DNA of 6,426 nucleotides from positions 1 through 6,426 of the forward strand of contig CADAXH010000100.1 in assembly GCA_902791785.1 (NCBI GenBank), read 5' to 3'. This document shows positions 1 to 5,169 of this stretch, piece after piece. The notes beneath the pieces were generated by a model that saw only the letters and a program-made list of their open reading frames with translations, did no database searches and had not been told where the DNA came from. A program made the position numbers and the translations under genes. How positions within the stretch are numbered: position 1 is the stretch's first letter; every line of letters starts with the position of its first letter. Source of the stretch: an uncultured Ruminococcus sp. (lineage in GTDB: Bacteria > Bacillota > Clostridia > Oscillospirales > CAG-272).

Positions 1-429
1 GTCTGCACCATTTAAAGAAAATTGCAGACAATAAGAATCTCCATTATCAGCAACCCATACCCGACCATATCCGTAATAGTCGTCCGGATCCAACATGTGA
101 GGTGCGCCTATTATCTCATACACATCCACAAACGACATGCCTTTGTGGATTAATTCCATCTTTTCTTCAGTCGGTTGATGCATTATTGTTGGATCAATAT
201 CATAAAAATACTTGGTTGTTACCTGGGTTTCGTCTGTTTGTGTTGTGTCTAAAGAATCGGATTCTGTTTCTATTGTTTCTATAGAAGAATCAGCTGTCGC
301 AGTTTCGGTTTGTGTAACCATTTCAGTTTCTTCATTTGTCGTCACGTTGTTGCCCGAATTATTGCAGGACACAAACAAAACCATTATGGCAATAATCAAA
401 AGAGGAAGAATATACATTTTTTTCTTCAT
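1..429 (-). CDS. Putative lipoprotein with Ser/Thr/Glu-rich linker and BamE/SmpA-like domain (C-terminus outside window)
   Basis: An open frame of 143 codons runs off the left edge, so the C-terminus is missing. It starts MKKKMYILPL, followed by a hydrophobic stretch to about residue 20 and a lipobox LFVSC with Cys22. This is a type II signal peptide, so the mature protein should be lipidated at Cys22 and held on the outer face of the membrane. Residues 23-72 are low complexity and rich in Thr, Glu, Ser and Asp, a typical flexible spacer. From about residue 89 the segment MELIHKGMSFVDVYEIIGAP fits the 'I..GMs..eV...lG.P' pattern of the BamE/SmpA-like fold common in Gram-positive lipoproteins, then alternating polar/hydrophobic residues suggest beta strands. 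The ATG at 429 is chosen because a G-rich ribosome binding site (GGGGGGTG) lies 7 bases upstream and the signal peptide begins there. No specific function can be assigned. It is transcribed away from the phosphatase gene, from its own promoter. Confidence 0.8.
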   Translation of the reverse strand, partial: MKKKMYILPLLIIAIMVLFVSCNNSGNNVTTNEETEMVTQTETATADSSIETIETESDSLDTTQTDETQVTTKYFYDIDPTIMHQPTEEKMELIHKGMSFVDVYEIIGAPHMLDPDDYYGYGRVWVADNGDSYCLQFSLNGAD

Positions 430-455
430 AATAAGCACCCCCCAATCTCAAAATG

Positions 456-484
456 ATTATATCACATCAATACTGCAATGAAAA
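456..484 (-). promoter_or_regulatory. Sigma-A-type promoter of the lipoprotein gene
   Basis: On the minus strand a perfect TATAAT (456-461) is preceded by TGA, giving an extended -10. It is separated by 17 bases from TTTTCA (479-484), a 4/6 match to TTGACA. Transcription would start near 449, leaving a leader of about 20 bases before the ATG at 429. It lies back to back with the promoter of the phosphatase gene. This is a motif-based call without expression data. Confidence 0.65.
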
Positions 485-502
485 GTCGTATAACAAAGAC
501 TA

Positions 503-531
503 TTTACAACACCAACAAAAAAATATAGAAT
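503..531 (+). promoter_or_regulatory. Sigma-A-type promoter of the PP2C phosphatase gene
   Basis: TTTACA (503-508, 5/6 to consensus) and TAGAAT (526-531, 5/6) are spaced by exactly 17 bases, and the spacer holds an A-run. Transcription would start near 538, about 45 bases before the GTG start chosen at 583. The upstream edge lies about 20 bases from the -35 of the opposite promoter, so a single regulator bound between them could affect both genes. That last point is inference. Confidence 0.6.
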
Positions 532-569
532 AAGTAAAGAGTTAGTTGCGAAATCTATCATTTCAGATT

Positions 570-574
570 GGAAG
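570..574 (+). promoter_or_regulatory. Ribosome binding site that decides the phosphatase start (GTG 583)
   Basis: GGAAG lies 8 bases before GTG 583. It is the only purine-rich match near any of the three in-frame start candidates (TTG 568, GTG 583, ATG 613). It overlaps the TTG-initiated reading, which makes TTG 568 an unlikely start. Confidence 0.5.
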
Positions 575-582
575 TATTTTTT

Positions 583-1932
583 GTGGAAACTATCATCGAA
601 TACTTTATAAGTATGATTGAAACACTTGCCGTAATGCTTGTTGTGGCTCTGTTTCTTGGAAGCGGAAAGTTATACAGCAAGTTTTTCGGAGAAAAAAGAA
701 GCATCAAGTTTTCCATAATTGCCGGACTGTTCGGAGGATTGCTTGCAGTATACGGAAACCTCGCAGCTTTGAAGACAAGCGGAGGCGCCCTTGTTTCGGT
801 AAGAGATATGGGACCGATGATTGCAGGATTTGCCGGAGGCCCTGTAGGAGGCGTAATAGCGGGCATTATTGCCGGAGTCCACAGATTCACAATGGGTGGA
901 GTTACAGTGTACGCGTGCATGGTCGCAACATTTCTTATAGGGCTTGCATGCGGACTCATATCCAAATTCAGCAAACTCAAGCAAATGAAGCCTTGGCATT
1001 CACTTCTGATAGGCGCAGGCATGGAATTGTTCCATTTGGGAATGGTCCTGCTTATAGTGAGACCGTTTGAAACAGCAGTGCAGGTTGTAAGGGAAATGAT
1101 AATTCCTTTTGTTCTCATCAACGCTGCCGGATTCACAATGATGATTGCATTCATTAATTACATGGAAAAACAGCGTGCGCTGCAGGCCGAAAGAAGCAAA
1201 TTGCAGTCGGAACTCCATGTGGCAAGCACAATTCAGCACTCCCTGCTTCCGAAACTTTCGGATACTTACCCCGGAAGAGATGAGCTGGACGTTTATGCAA
1301 CCATGATTCCGGCTAAAGCTGTAGGCGGAGACTTTTATGACGTATTCTTTGTCGACAACAACAGAATAGCATTTCTGATAGGAGATGTCTCCGGAAAAGG
1401 TATCCCCGCTGCCCTGTTCATGGCCAATGCAAAAACTGTCCTTCAGAACTGCATAAGGGATCTGCCGGACCTTACAAGTGCACTGTGCAAAGCAAACGAT
1501 GTTTTGTGCGAAGGCAACGATGCTGAGATGTTTGTTACCATATGGGTCGGAATCCTGAATATAGAGACAGGTGAACTGAAGTTTTCGAGCTGCGGACACA
1601 ACCCTCCGGTTCATATAAGCGGCAACAACGCAGAATTCATCCGAATCAAGAGCGGCTTTGTAATGGCAGGCATGGAAGACGTAATGTACAAAGAAAACAC
1701 ATGGCAGCTGAAAAAAGGTGACACAATACTCCTGTATACGGACGGTGTCGTTGAAGCTGAAACAAGGAATCATGAATTGTACGGAGAAGAAAGATTGCTT
1801 TCCTGTCTTACAAGTCTGAAAGATGCCAAGGCAGAAACTGTCGTAAATGAAGTCAAACAGAGTGTGGACAATTTCATAGATGGAAATGATCAGTTTGATG
1901 ATCTGACAATGCTTTGCATAAAATACAAGTAA
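583..1932 (+). CDS. Membrane PP2C-type Ser/Thr phosphatase (SpoIIE/RsbU family) with LytS-type 5TM sensor domain
   Basis: The predicted protein has 449 residues. The N-terminal ~195 residues hold five or six hydrophobic segments (about 9-26, 43-63, 77-99, 107-127, 140-160, 171-192). They include RDMGPMIAGFAGGPVGG and GVHRF, the signature of the 5TM-5TMR_LYT sensor domain of LytS-like receptors. A helical linker (about 196-225, with QAERSKLQSEL and IQHSLLPKL) leads to a SpoIIE-type PP2C domain. Its metal-binding motifs are intact: GGDFYD (248-253), GDVSGKG (267-273), TDGV (386-389) and the final Asp pair in DQFDDLT (439-440). Enzymes of this kind use Mn/Mg to dephosphorylate STAS-domain anti-anti-sigma factors in partner-switching pathways. 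The target here is unknown and no STAS, anti-sigma or sigma gene lies next to it. Start: GTG at 583 has GGAAG 8 bases upstream. The in-frame TTG at 568 and ATG at 613 have no ribosome binding site. It ends at the shared terminator, converging on rplQ. Confidence 0.88.
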   Translation: METIIEYFISMIETLAVMLVVALFLGSGKLYSKFFGEKRSIKFSIIAGLFGGLLAVYGNLAALKTSGGALVSVRDMGPMIAGFAGGPVGGVIAGIIAGVHRFTMGGVTVYACMVATFLIGLACGLISKFSKLKQMKPWHSLLIGAGMELFHLGMVLLIVRPFETAVQVVREMIIPFVLINAAGFTMMIAFINYMEKQRALQAERSKLQSELHVASTIQHSLLPKLSDTYPGRDELDVYATMIPAKAVGGDFYDVFFVDNNRIAFLIGDVSGKGIPAALFMANAKTVLQNCIRDLPDLTSALCKANDVLCEGNDAEMFVTIWVGILNIETGELKFSSCGHNPPVHISGNNAEFIRIKSGFVMAGMEDVMYKENTWQLKKGDTILLYTDGVVEAETRNHELYGEERLLSCLTSLKDAKAETVVNEVKQSVDNFIDGNDQFDDLTMLCIKYK

Positions 1933-1952
1933 ACAAATACCGTAGACCCCAT

Positions 1953-1990
1953 AAAAAATCGGAGAGGCGTTTTAACCTCTCCGTAATTTT
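1953..1990. terminator. Bidirectional intrinsic terminator between phosphatase gene and rplQ
   Basis: A perfect 8-bp stem (CGGAGAGG at 1960-1967, CCTCTCCG at 1976-1983) has an 8-base loop. On the minus strand it is followed by ATTTTTTAT, a strong U-tract that ends the ribosomal operon after rplQ. On the plus strand the tail is TAATTTTG, weaker but usable for the phosphatase transcript. Each gene's stop codon lies within 30 bases of the stem. Confidence 0.9.
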
Positions 1991-1996
1991 GTATGA

Positions 1997-2338
1997 TTAA
2001 ACTAATTTGATGAGAGCCATTTCAGCTGCATCTCCACGACGCGGGCCGAGCTTGTAAATAGCTGTATATCCACCATTTCTTTCAGCATACTGTGTAGCTA
2101 CTTCGTCAAACAGCTTCTTAACTACATCCTCTTTTGTGATATAAGATAAAGCCTGACGGCGTGCAGCCAATGTGTTAGTCTTGCCGAGTGTAATCATTTT
2201 GTCAGCCATAATTCTGACTTCTTTGGCTCTTGAAAGTGTTGTCTCAACAGAGCCGTTCTCTATAAGGTATGTAACCATACCTCTGATCATAGATACCCTG
2301 GCAGCTGTTGGTCTGCCAAGTTTTCTAGTTCCGGACAT
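1997..2338 (-). CDS. rplQ: 50S ribosomal protein L17
   Basis: This 113-residue protein is full length for bacterial L17. It begins MSGTRKLGRPTAARVSMIRG and contains the conserved block VETTLSRAKEVRIMADKMI and the C-terminal YTAIYKLGPRRGDAAEMALI. L17 sits near the exit of the peptide tunnel on the large subunit. The start is supported by AAAGGAGG ten bases upstream. It is the last gene of the operon, 57 bases after rpoA, and is followed directly by the hairpin terminator. In many Firmicutes the ecfA-ecfT-truA-rplM-rpsI genes follow rplQ, but here the transcript ends. Confidence 0.98.
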   Translation of the reverse strand: MSGTRKLGRPTAARVSMIRGMVTYLIENGSVETTLSRAKEVRIMADKMITLGKTNTLAARRQALSYITKEDVVKKLFDEVATQYAERNGGYTAIYKLGPRRGDAAEMALIKLV

Positions 2339-2395
2339 ACTGATTAATCCTCCTTTAAATATTTTGAAAAGGACCGGTTCACTTTACTCAATAAC

Positions 2396-3364
2396 TTATT
2401 CGTCGTCTCTTCTGAGTGAGAGTCCGAGAGAATGAAGTTTAACATTAATCTCTTCAAGTGATTTCTTTCCAAGGTTTCTGAATTTCATCAGTTCTGCCTC
2501 GGTCTTGTTTGTCAAATCACCGACAGTATCGATGCTTGAACGCTTCAAGCTGTGATAGCTGCGCTGTGAAAGGTCAAGTTCTTCAATGGTCATCTCAAGT
2601 TCTTTATCCTTTGTTGATTCCTGAGCCTCAGCCATAAATTCAGCGTTCTTGGCTTCATCGGACAATTCAACAAAGAAGTTGAGGTGGTCGTTGAGTATCT
2701 TGGCACCCAATGAAACTGCTTCTTTAGCGGAAATAGTTCCATTTGTGAGAACATTTAATGTGAGTTTATCGTAATCGGTAATGTTCTTTACACGAGTGTT
2801 TTCAACTTTGTAGTTGACATTGTAAACAGGTGTAAAAATTGAATCAACGTATATTACGCCGAGTTGACCGGCGGAATAATCCTGTTTATTCTTTTCCTGT
2901 GAAACATAGCCGCGGCCGTGATCGAATGTAAGATCCATATGGAAATGTACACCGCTGCTGACTGTAGCAATATGAAGTTCAGGATTCAGAATATGGAGTT
3001 CATCGTCACTAACGATATCTCCGGCAGTTACTTCGCACGCACCGGTAACATCGATTGACACTGTCTTGGCGCTCTGAGAATGAAGCTGTGCAACAATACC
3101 CTTAACGTTGAGTACTATTTCACAAACGTCTTCCTTGACGCCCGGAACAGTTGAGATTTCGTGAAGAACGTCCTGTCCACCGCCGCTGATGCGGATGCTG
3201 ACAACGGCAACGCCGTTGAGAGAGCTCAGAAGAACTCTGCGGAGAGCGTTTCCGAGTGTTGTGCCGAATCCTCTTTCAAGAGGCTCTACAACAAAAGATG
3301 CGCTTCTGCCGTCTTCGCTCTGGTCGACAATACTTATCTTCGGTTTTTCTATCATCTCTATCAT
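2396..3364 (-). CDS. rpoA: DNA-directed RNA polymerase subunit alpha
   Basis: The 322-residue product is the alpha subunit, which dimerises to nucleate RNA polymerase assembly and contacts promoter UP elements and activators. The N-terminal domain carries the dimerisation/assembly block LERGFGTTLGNALRRVLLSS (29-48) and the GRGYV motif (150-154). An acidic linker (about 234-259) leads to the C-terminal domain, with two helix-hairpin-helix motifs, from EELDLSQRS to FRNLGKKSLEEI. Arg268 corresponds to E. coli Arg265 and NLGKKS (297-302) to E. coli 294-299. Two differences stand out: His271 replaces the usual Asn at the E. coli 268 position, and the loop SGGGQD (60-65) appears about four residues longer than usual before VLHE. 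Start: two ATGs lie nine bases apart; the first (3364) is chosen because AGGAGG lies 8 bases upstream of it. It follows rpsD after a 92-base gap. Confidence 0.98.
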   Translation of the reverse strand: MIEMIEKPKISIVDQSEDGRSASFVVEPLERGFGTTLGNALRRVLLSSLNGVAVVSIRISGGGQDVLHEISTVPGVKEDVCEIVLNVKGIVAQLHSQSAKTVSIDVTGACEVTAGDIVSDDELHILNPELHIATVSSGVHFHMDLTFDHGRGYVSQEKNKQDYSAGQLGVIYVDSIFTPVYNVNYKVENTRVKNITDYDKLTLNVLTNGTISAKEAVSLGAKILNDHLNFFVELSDEAKNAEFMAEAQESTKDKELEMTIEELDLSQRSYHSLKRSSIDTVGDLTNKTEAELMKFRNLGKKSLEEINVKLHSLGLSLRRDDE

Positions 3365-3379
3365 TAATTATCCCTCCTG

Positions 3380-3401
3380 ATATTTTAGTATTCGAAAATA
3401 T
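3380..3401 (-). other. AT-only inverted repeat next to the rpoA ribosome binding site
   Basis: On the minus strand ATATTTT and AAAATAT form a perfect 7-bp inverted repeat with an 8-base loop. It ends one base before the AGGAGG of rpoA (3373-3378). In mRNA this would be a weak A-U hairpin placed to affect ribosome access. The structure is visible, but a regulatory role is inference, and AT-rich gaps produce such repeats by chance. Confidence 0.35.
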
Positions 3402-3428
3402 TATGCGTACCGTGCATCTTGAATGCAA
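3400..3428 (-). promoter_or_regulatory. Possible weak internal promoter ahead of rpoA
   Basis: On the minus strand CATAAT (3400-3405, 5/6 to the -10 consensus) lies 17 bases from TTGCAT (3423-3428, only 3/6 to TTGACA). It sits in the longest gap of the operon and would give rpoA-rplQ some transcription of their own. The poor -35 and lack of an extended -10 make this tentative. Confidence 0.25.
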
Positions 3429-3456
3429 AACACAAACAAGCTGCACAATAAACACA

Positions 3457-4053
3457 TTATTTTGAATACAACTCGACGATTGCCTGTTCGTTTACTGGAA
3501 CGTCAATCTGATCTCTGGTCGGAAGTGCTGTTACTGTAGCTTTGCAGTTTTCTTTGTCTACATCAAGCCAGTTCGGAGCAATTCTGCCGTCTGTTGATTC
3601 GAGAATATCTTTATAAAGCTGATTTGTTTTGTATTTGTCTTTCAGCTGGATAACATCGCCTGCTTTTACGAGGTAAGAAGGAATGTTAACATTCTTGCCG
3701 TTTACTGTGAAATGTCCGAGTCCAACTACCTGACGAGCTTCTCTTCTGGTTCTGGCAAGATTCATTCTGAATACAACACTGTCAAGTCTTGATTCAAGTA
3801 AAATCAAAAGGTTTTCACCTGCCTGTCCACTCATGTTTGAAGCTTTTTCAAAATAGAGACGGAACTGTTTTTCAAGTACACCGTAAATGAATTTAGCTTT
3901 CTGTTTCTCTTTGAGCTGAATTCCGTATTCACTTGATTTCTTTGTGTTCTTTTTGGTCGTTCTGTTTGAAGCTTTCTTGTCGCTTCCGATGTATGCAGGT
4001 TCAAGACCAAGTGATCTGCATCTCTTAACAACTGGAACTCTGTCTATAGCCAT
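3457..4053 (-). CDS. rpsD: 30S ribosomal protein S4
   Basis: The 198-residue product is S4, a primary 16S rRNA binder that starts assembly of the small-subunit body. It begins MAIDRVPVVKRCRSLGLEP and has the conserved KEKQKAKFIYGVLEKQFR block (about 48-65). The S4 RNA-binding domain spans about 90-155 (LESRLDSVVFRMNLARTRRE, then HFTVNGKNVNIPSYLVKAGD), and the C-terminus is VNEQAIVELYSK. It lacks the N-terminal zinc-binding cysteine cluster of some S4 proteins. This zinc-free form is known from Clostridia. A CGGAGG lies 7 bases before the ATG, and rpsK ends 15 bases upstream. S4 is the translational repressor of the alpha operon in E. coli. I see no matching pseudoknot here. Confidence 0.98.
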   Translation of the reverse strand: MAIDRVPVVKRCRSLGLEPAYIGSDKKASNRTTKKNTKKSSEYGIQLKEKQKAKFIYGVLEKQFRLYFEKASNMSGQAGENLLILLESRLDSVVFRMNLARTRREARQVVGLGHFTVNGKNVNIPSYLVKAGDVIQLKDKYKTNQLYKDILESTDGRIAPNWLDVDKENCKATVTALPTRDQIDVPVNEQAIVELYSK

Positions 4054-4068
4054 ATTGTTTGCCTCCGA

Positions 4069-4464
4069 TTATACTCTTCTGATCTTTGGAGGTCTGCATC
4101 CGTTGTGAGCAACGGGTGTAACATCGCGGATCAGTGTAACCTGAAGACCCTGTGTTGCGAGAGCTCTGATTGCAGATTCTCTGCCCTGGCCGGGTCCTTT
4201 AACATAAACTTCAACTGTCTTCATGCCGTTATCAAAAGCGGTCTTAGCTGCTGCTTCTGCTGCAACCTGTGCTGCGAAAGCTGTAGACTTTCTTGCGCCT
4301 CTGTAACCGAGTTCACCAGCAGATGCCCAAGCAACTGCGTTGCCGTTTGTGTCAGTGATTGTTACGATTGTATTGTTGTAAGTAGCACGGATATGAGCTA
4401 CGCCGTTTTCAACGACTCTGCGGTCGCGGCGTTTTTTAACTGTCTTTTTATCAGTTCTAGCCAT
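4069..4464 (-). CDS. rpsK: 30S ribosomal protein S11
   Basis: The 131-residue product is full-length S11, which lies on the platform of the small subunit and contacts 16S rRNA near the E site and mRNA exit. Recognisable blocks are the lysine/arginine-rich N-terminus, HIRATYNNTIVTITDTNGN, GYRGARKSTAFAAQVAAEAA, KGPGQGRESAIRAL and the C-terminal DVTPVAHNGCRPPKIRRV. Small deviations from the usual clostridial sequence are GYRGARKS for GFRGSRKS and GPGQGRES for GPGSGREA. AAGGAGTGA lies about 10 bases before the ATG. It sits between rpsM (16 bases upstream) and rpsD, the standard alpha-operon order. Confidence 0.98.
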   Translation of the reverse strand: MARTDKKTVKKRRDRRVVENGVAHIRATYNNTIVTITDTNGNAVAWASAGELGYRGARKSTAFAAQVAAEAAAKTAFDNGMKTVEVYVKGPGQGRESAIRALATQGLQVTLIRDVTPVAHNGCRPPKIRRV

Positions 4465-4480
4465 TTTACTCTGTCACTCC

Positions 4481-4849
4481 TTATTTCTTCTTGTTAGCAA
4501 TTGTCTTTGCTTTGCCTTTTCTGGTTCTGGCATTTGTTCTTGTTCTCTGTCCACGAACCGGAAGGCCTTTGAGATGTCTTGTTCCGCGGTAGCTTCCAAT
4601 TTCAATAATTCTCTTTATATCCATTGATACTTCAGTACGGAGCGCACCTTCAACTTTGTGAGAATTTTCTATCTCATCACGAAGTTTTGAAACTTCTTCT
4701 TCTGTTAAATCCTTGCAGCGTGTATCAGGGTTAACACCTGTTTTTGCAAGAATCTGATTTGACGTTGTTCTACCGATTCCGTAGATGTATGTCAAACCGA
4801 TTTCAACTCTTTTCTGGTTAGGTAATTCTACGCCAGCTATACGAGCCAT
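4481..4849 (-). CDS. rpsM: 30S ribosomal protein S13
   Basis: The 122-residue product is S13, in the head of the 30S subunit, where it contacts the P-site tRNA and forms bridges to the 50S subunit. Family blocks are MARIAGVELPNQKRVEIGL, YIYGIGRTTSNQIL (helix-two turns-helix region), GVNPDTR, IKRIIEIGSYRGTRH and the tRNA-contacting basic tail with RGQRTRTNARTRKG. Full length. AGGAGG lies 8 bases before the ATG, and rpmJ ends 26 bases upstream. Confidence 0.98.
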   Translation of the reverse strand: MARIAGVELPNQKRVEIGLTYIYGIGRTTSNQILAKTGVNPDTRCKDLTEEEVSKLRDEIENSHKVEGALRTEVSMDIKRIIEIGSYRGTRHLKGLPVRGQRTRTNARTRKGKAKTIANKKK

Positions 4850-4875
4850 ATTCGTTTCCTCCTATTCTTAAGGGA

Positions 4876-4989
4876 TCAGCCTTGTCTCTGCTTGTGTTTT
4901 GGGTTTTCACAGATAACCATTACATTTCCATGTCTCTTGATTATCTTGCATTTGCTGCACATTTTTTTGACGGAAGGTCTGACTTTCAT
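4876..4989 (-). CDS. rpmJ: 50S ribosomal protein L36 (zinc-binding form)
   Basis: A 37-codon frame reads MKVRPSVKKMCSKCKIIKRH and ends KHKQRQG, the standard length and sequence of L36. Cys11, Cys14, Cys27 and His32 form the complete CCCH zinc site, so this is the zinc-containing (C+) paralogue type. L36 is a small protein buried near the base of the L7/L12 stalk region of the large subunit. The ATG lies only 6 bases after the infA stop, and its ribosome binding site GGTGAT overlaps that stop. Translation of L36 is therefore probably coupled to infA. It comes from a short frame that an automatic gene caller could miss. Confidence 0.95.
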   Translation of the reverse strand: MKVRPSVKKMCSKCKIIKRHGNVMVICENPKHKQRQG

Positions 4990-4994
4990 ATTAT

Positions 4995-5000
4995 ATCACC
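4995..5000 (-). promoter_or_regulatory. rpmJ ribosome binding site embedded in the end of infA
   Basis: GGTGAT on the minus strand matches the 3' half of the extended Shine-Dalgarno sequence and lies 5 bases before the rpmJ ATG. It overlaps the last Trp codon and the stop codon of infA, so ribosomes ending infA land directly on it. The placement supports the rpmJ start and shows that the shortened infA still fits a working junction. Confidence 0.6.
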
Positions 5001-5151
5001 ATTCCGGCACGATTCTAATATAGTTCATACGCAACTTCCCTGATATCTGGGCTGTTACTATATGTTTGTTTGGGAGTTCTACTTTGAATGTTGTATTCGG
5101 CAGAGCCTCTATAACTTTTCCTTCGAACTCAATGACGTCATCTTTTGGCAT
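4996..5151 (-). CDS. infA: Translation initiation factor IF-1, C-terminally truncated (51 of ~72 residues)
   Basis: The frame starts MPKDDVIEFEGKVIEALPNT and continues with VELPNKHIVTAQISGKLRMN and YIRIVPEW, then stops. It aligns without gaps to IF-1 residues 1-49, including IEALPNT, ISGK and RMNYIRI. IF-1 is an OB-fold protein that binds the 30S A site during initiation. The usual continuation (GDKVTVEL...GRI..R, strands 4 and 5) is absent, and rpmJ begins 6 bases after the stop, so there is no room for a frameshifted remainder. Strong CGGAGG 5 bases before the ATG and the intact preceding frame suggest it is still translated. Two conserved positions also differ: Lys29 for Gly and Gln35 for His. 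Map ends 18 bases upstream. It may be a decayed copy beside a full-length infA elsewhere, a shortened but functional IF-1, or an assembly error. Identity as infA is very sure; function is not. Confidence 0.85.
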   Translation of the reverse strand: MPKDDVIEFEGKVIEALPNTTFKVELPNKHIVTAQISGKLRMNYIRIVPEW

Positions 5152-5169
5152 CTAATCCTCCGATTTGTA

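Noticed and set aside
568..582. TTG at 568 as the start of the phosphatase, giving five more residues
   Set aside because: No ribosome binding site precedes it, while GTG 583 has GGAAG at 8 bases, and the extra residues add nothing to the first membrane segment.
558..1154. A 198-codon minus-strand frame over the membrane half of the phosphatase
   Set aside because: It is the antisense of hydrophobic codons, with no ribosome binding site and no recognisable domain.
1000..1773. A 257-codon open frame on the minus strand inside the phosphatase gene
   Set aside because: It lies wholly antisense to a gene with complete catalytic motifs, is rich in Cys and His without pattern, and resembles no family. 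It is a shadow of codon bias.
3413..3427. TGCAT/ATGCA inverted repeat as a terminator between rpsD and rpoA
   Set aside because: The stem has only 5 bp, with no T-run after it. It is likely chance or part of a weak structure.
4105..4497. A 130-codon plus-strand frame across rpsK
   Set aside because: It is antisense to a clear S11 gene, and its Cys/Ser-rich translation has no family features.
4990..4995. A frameshift explaining the short infA
   Set aside because: Only six bases lie between the stop and rpmJ, so the missing ~21 codons are not present in any frame.
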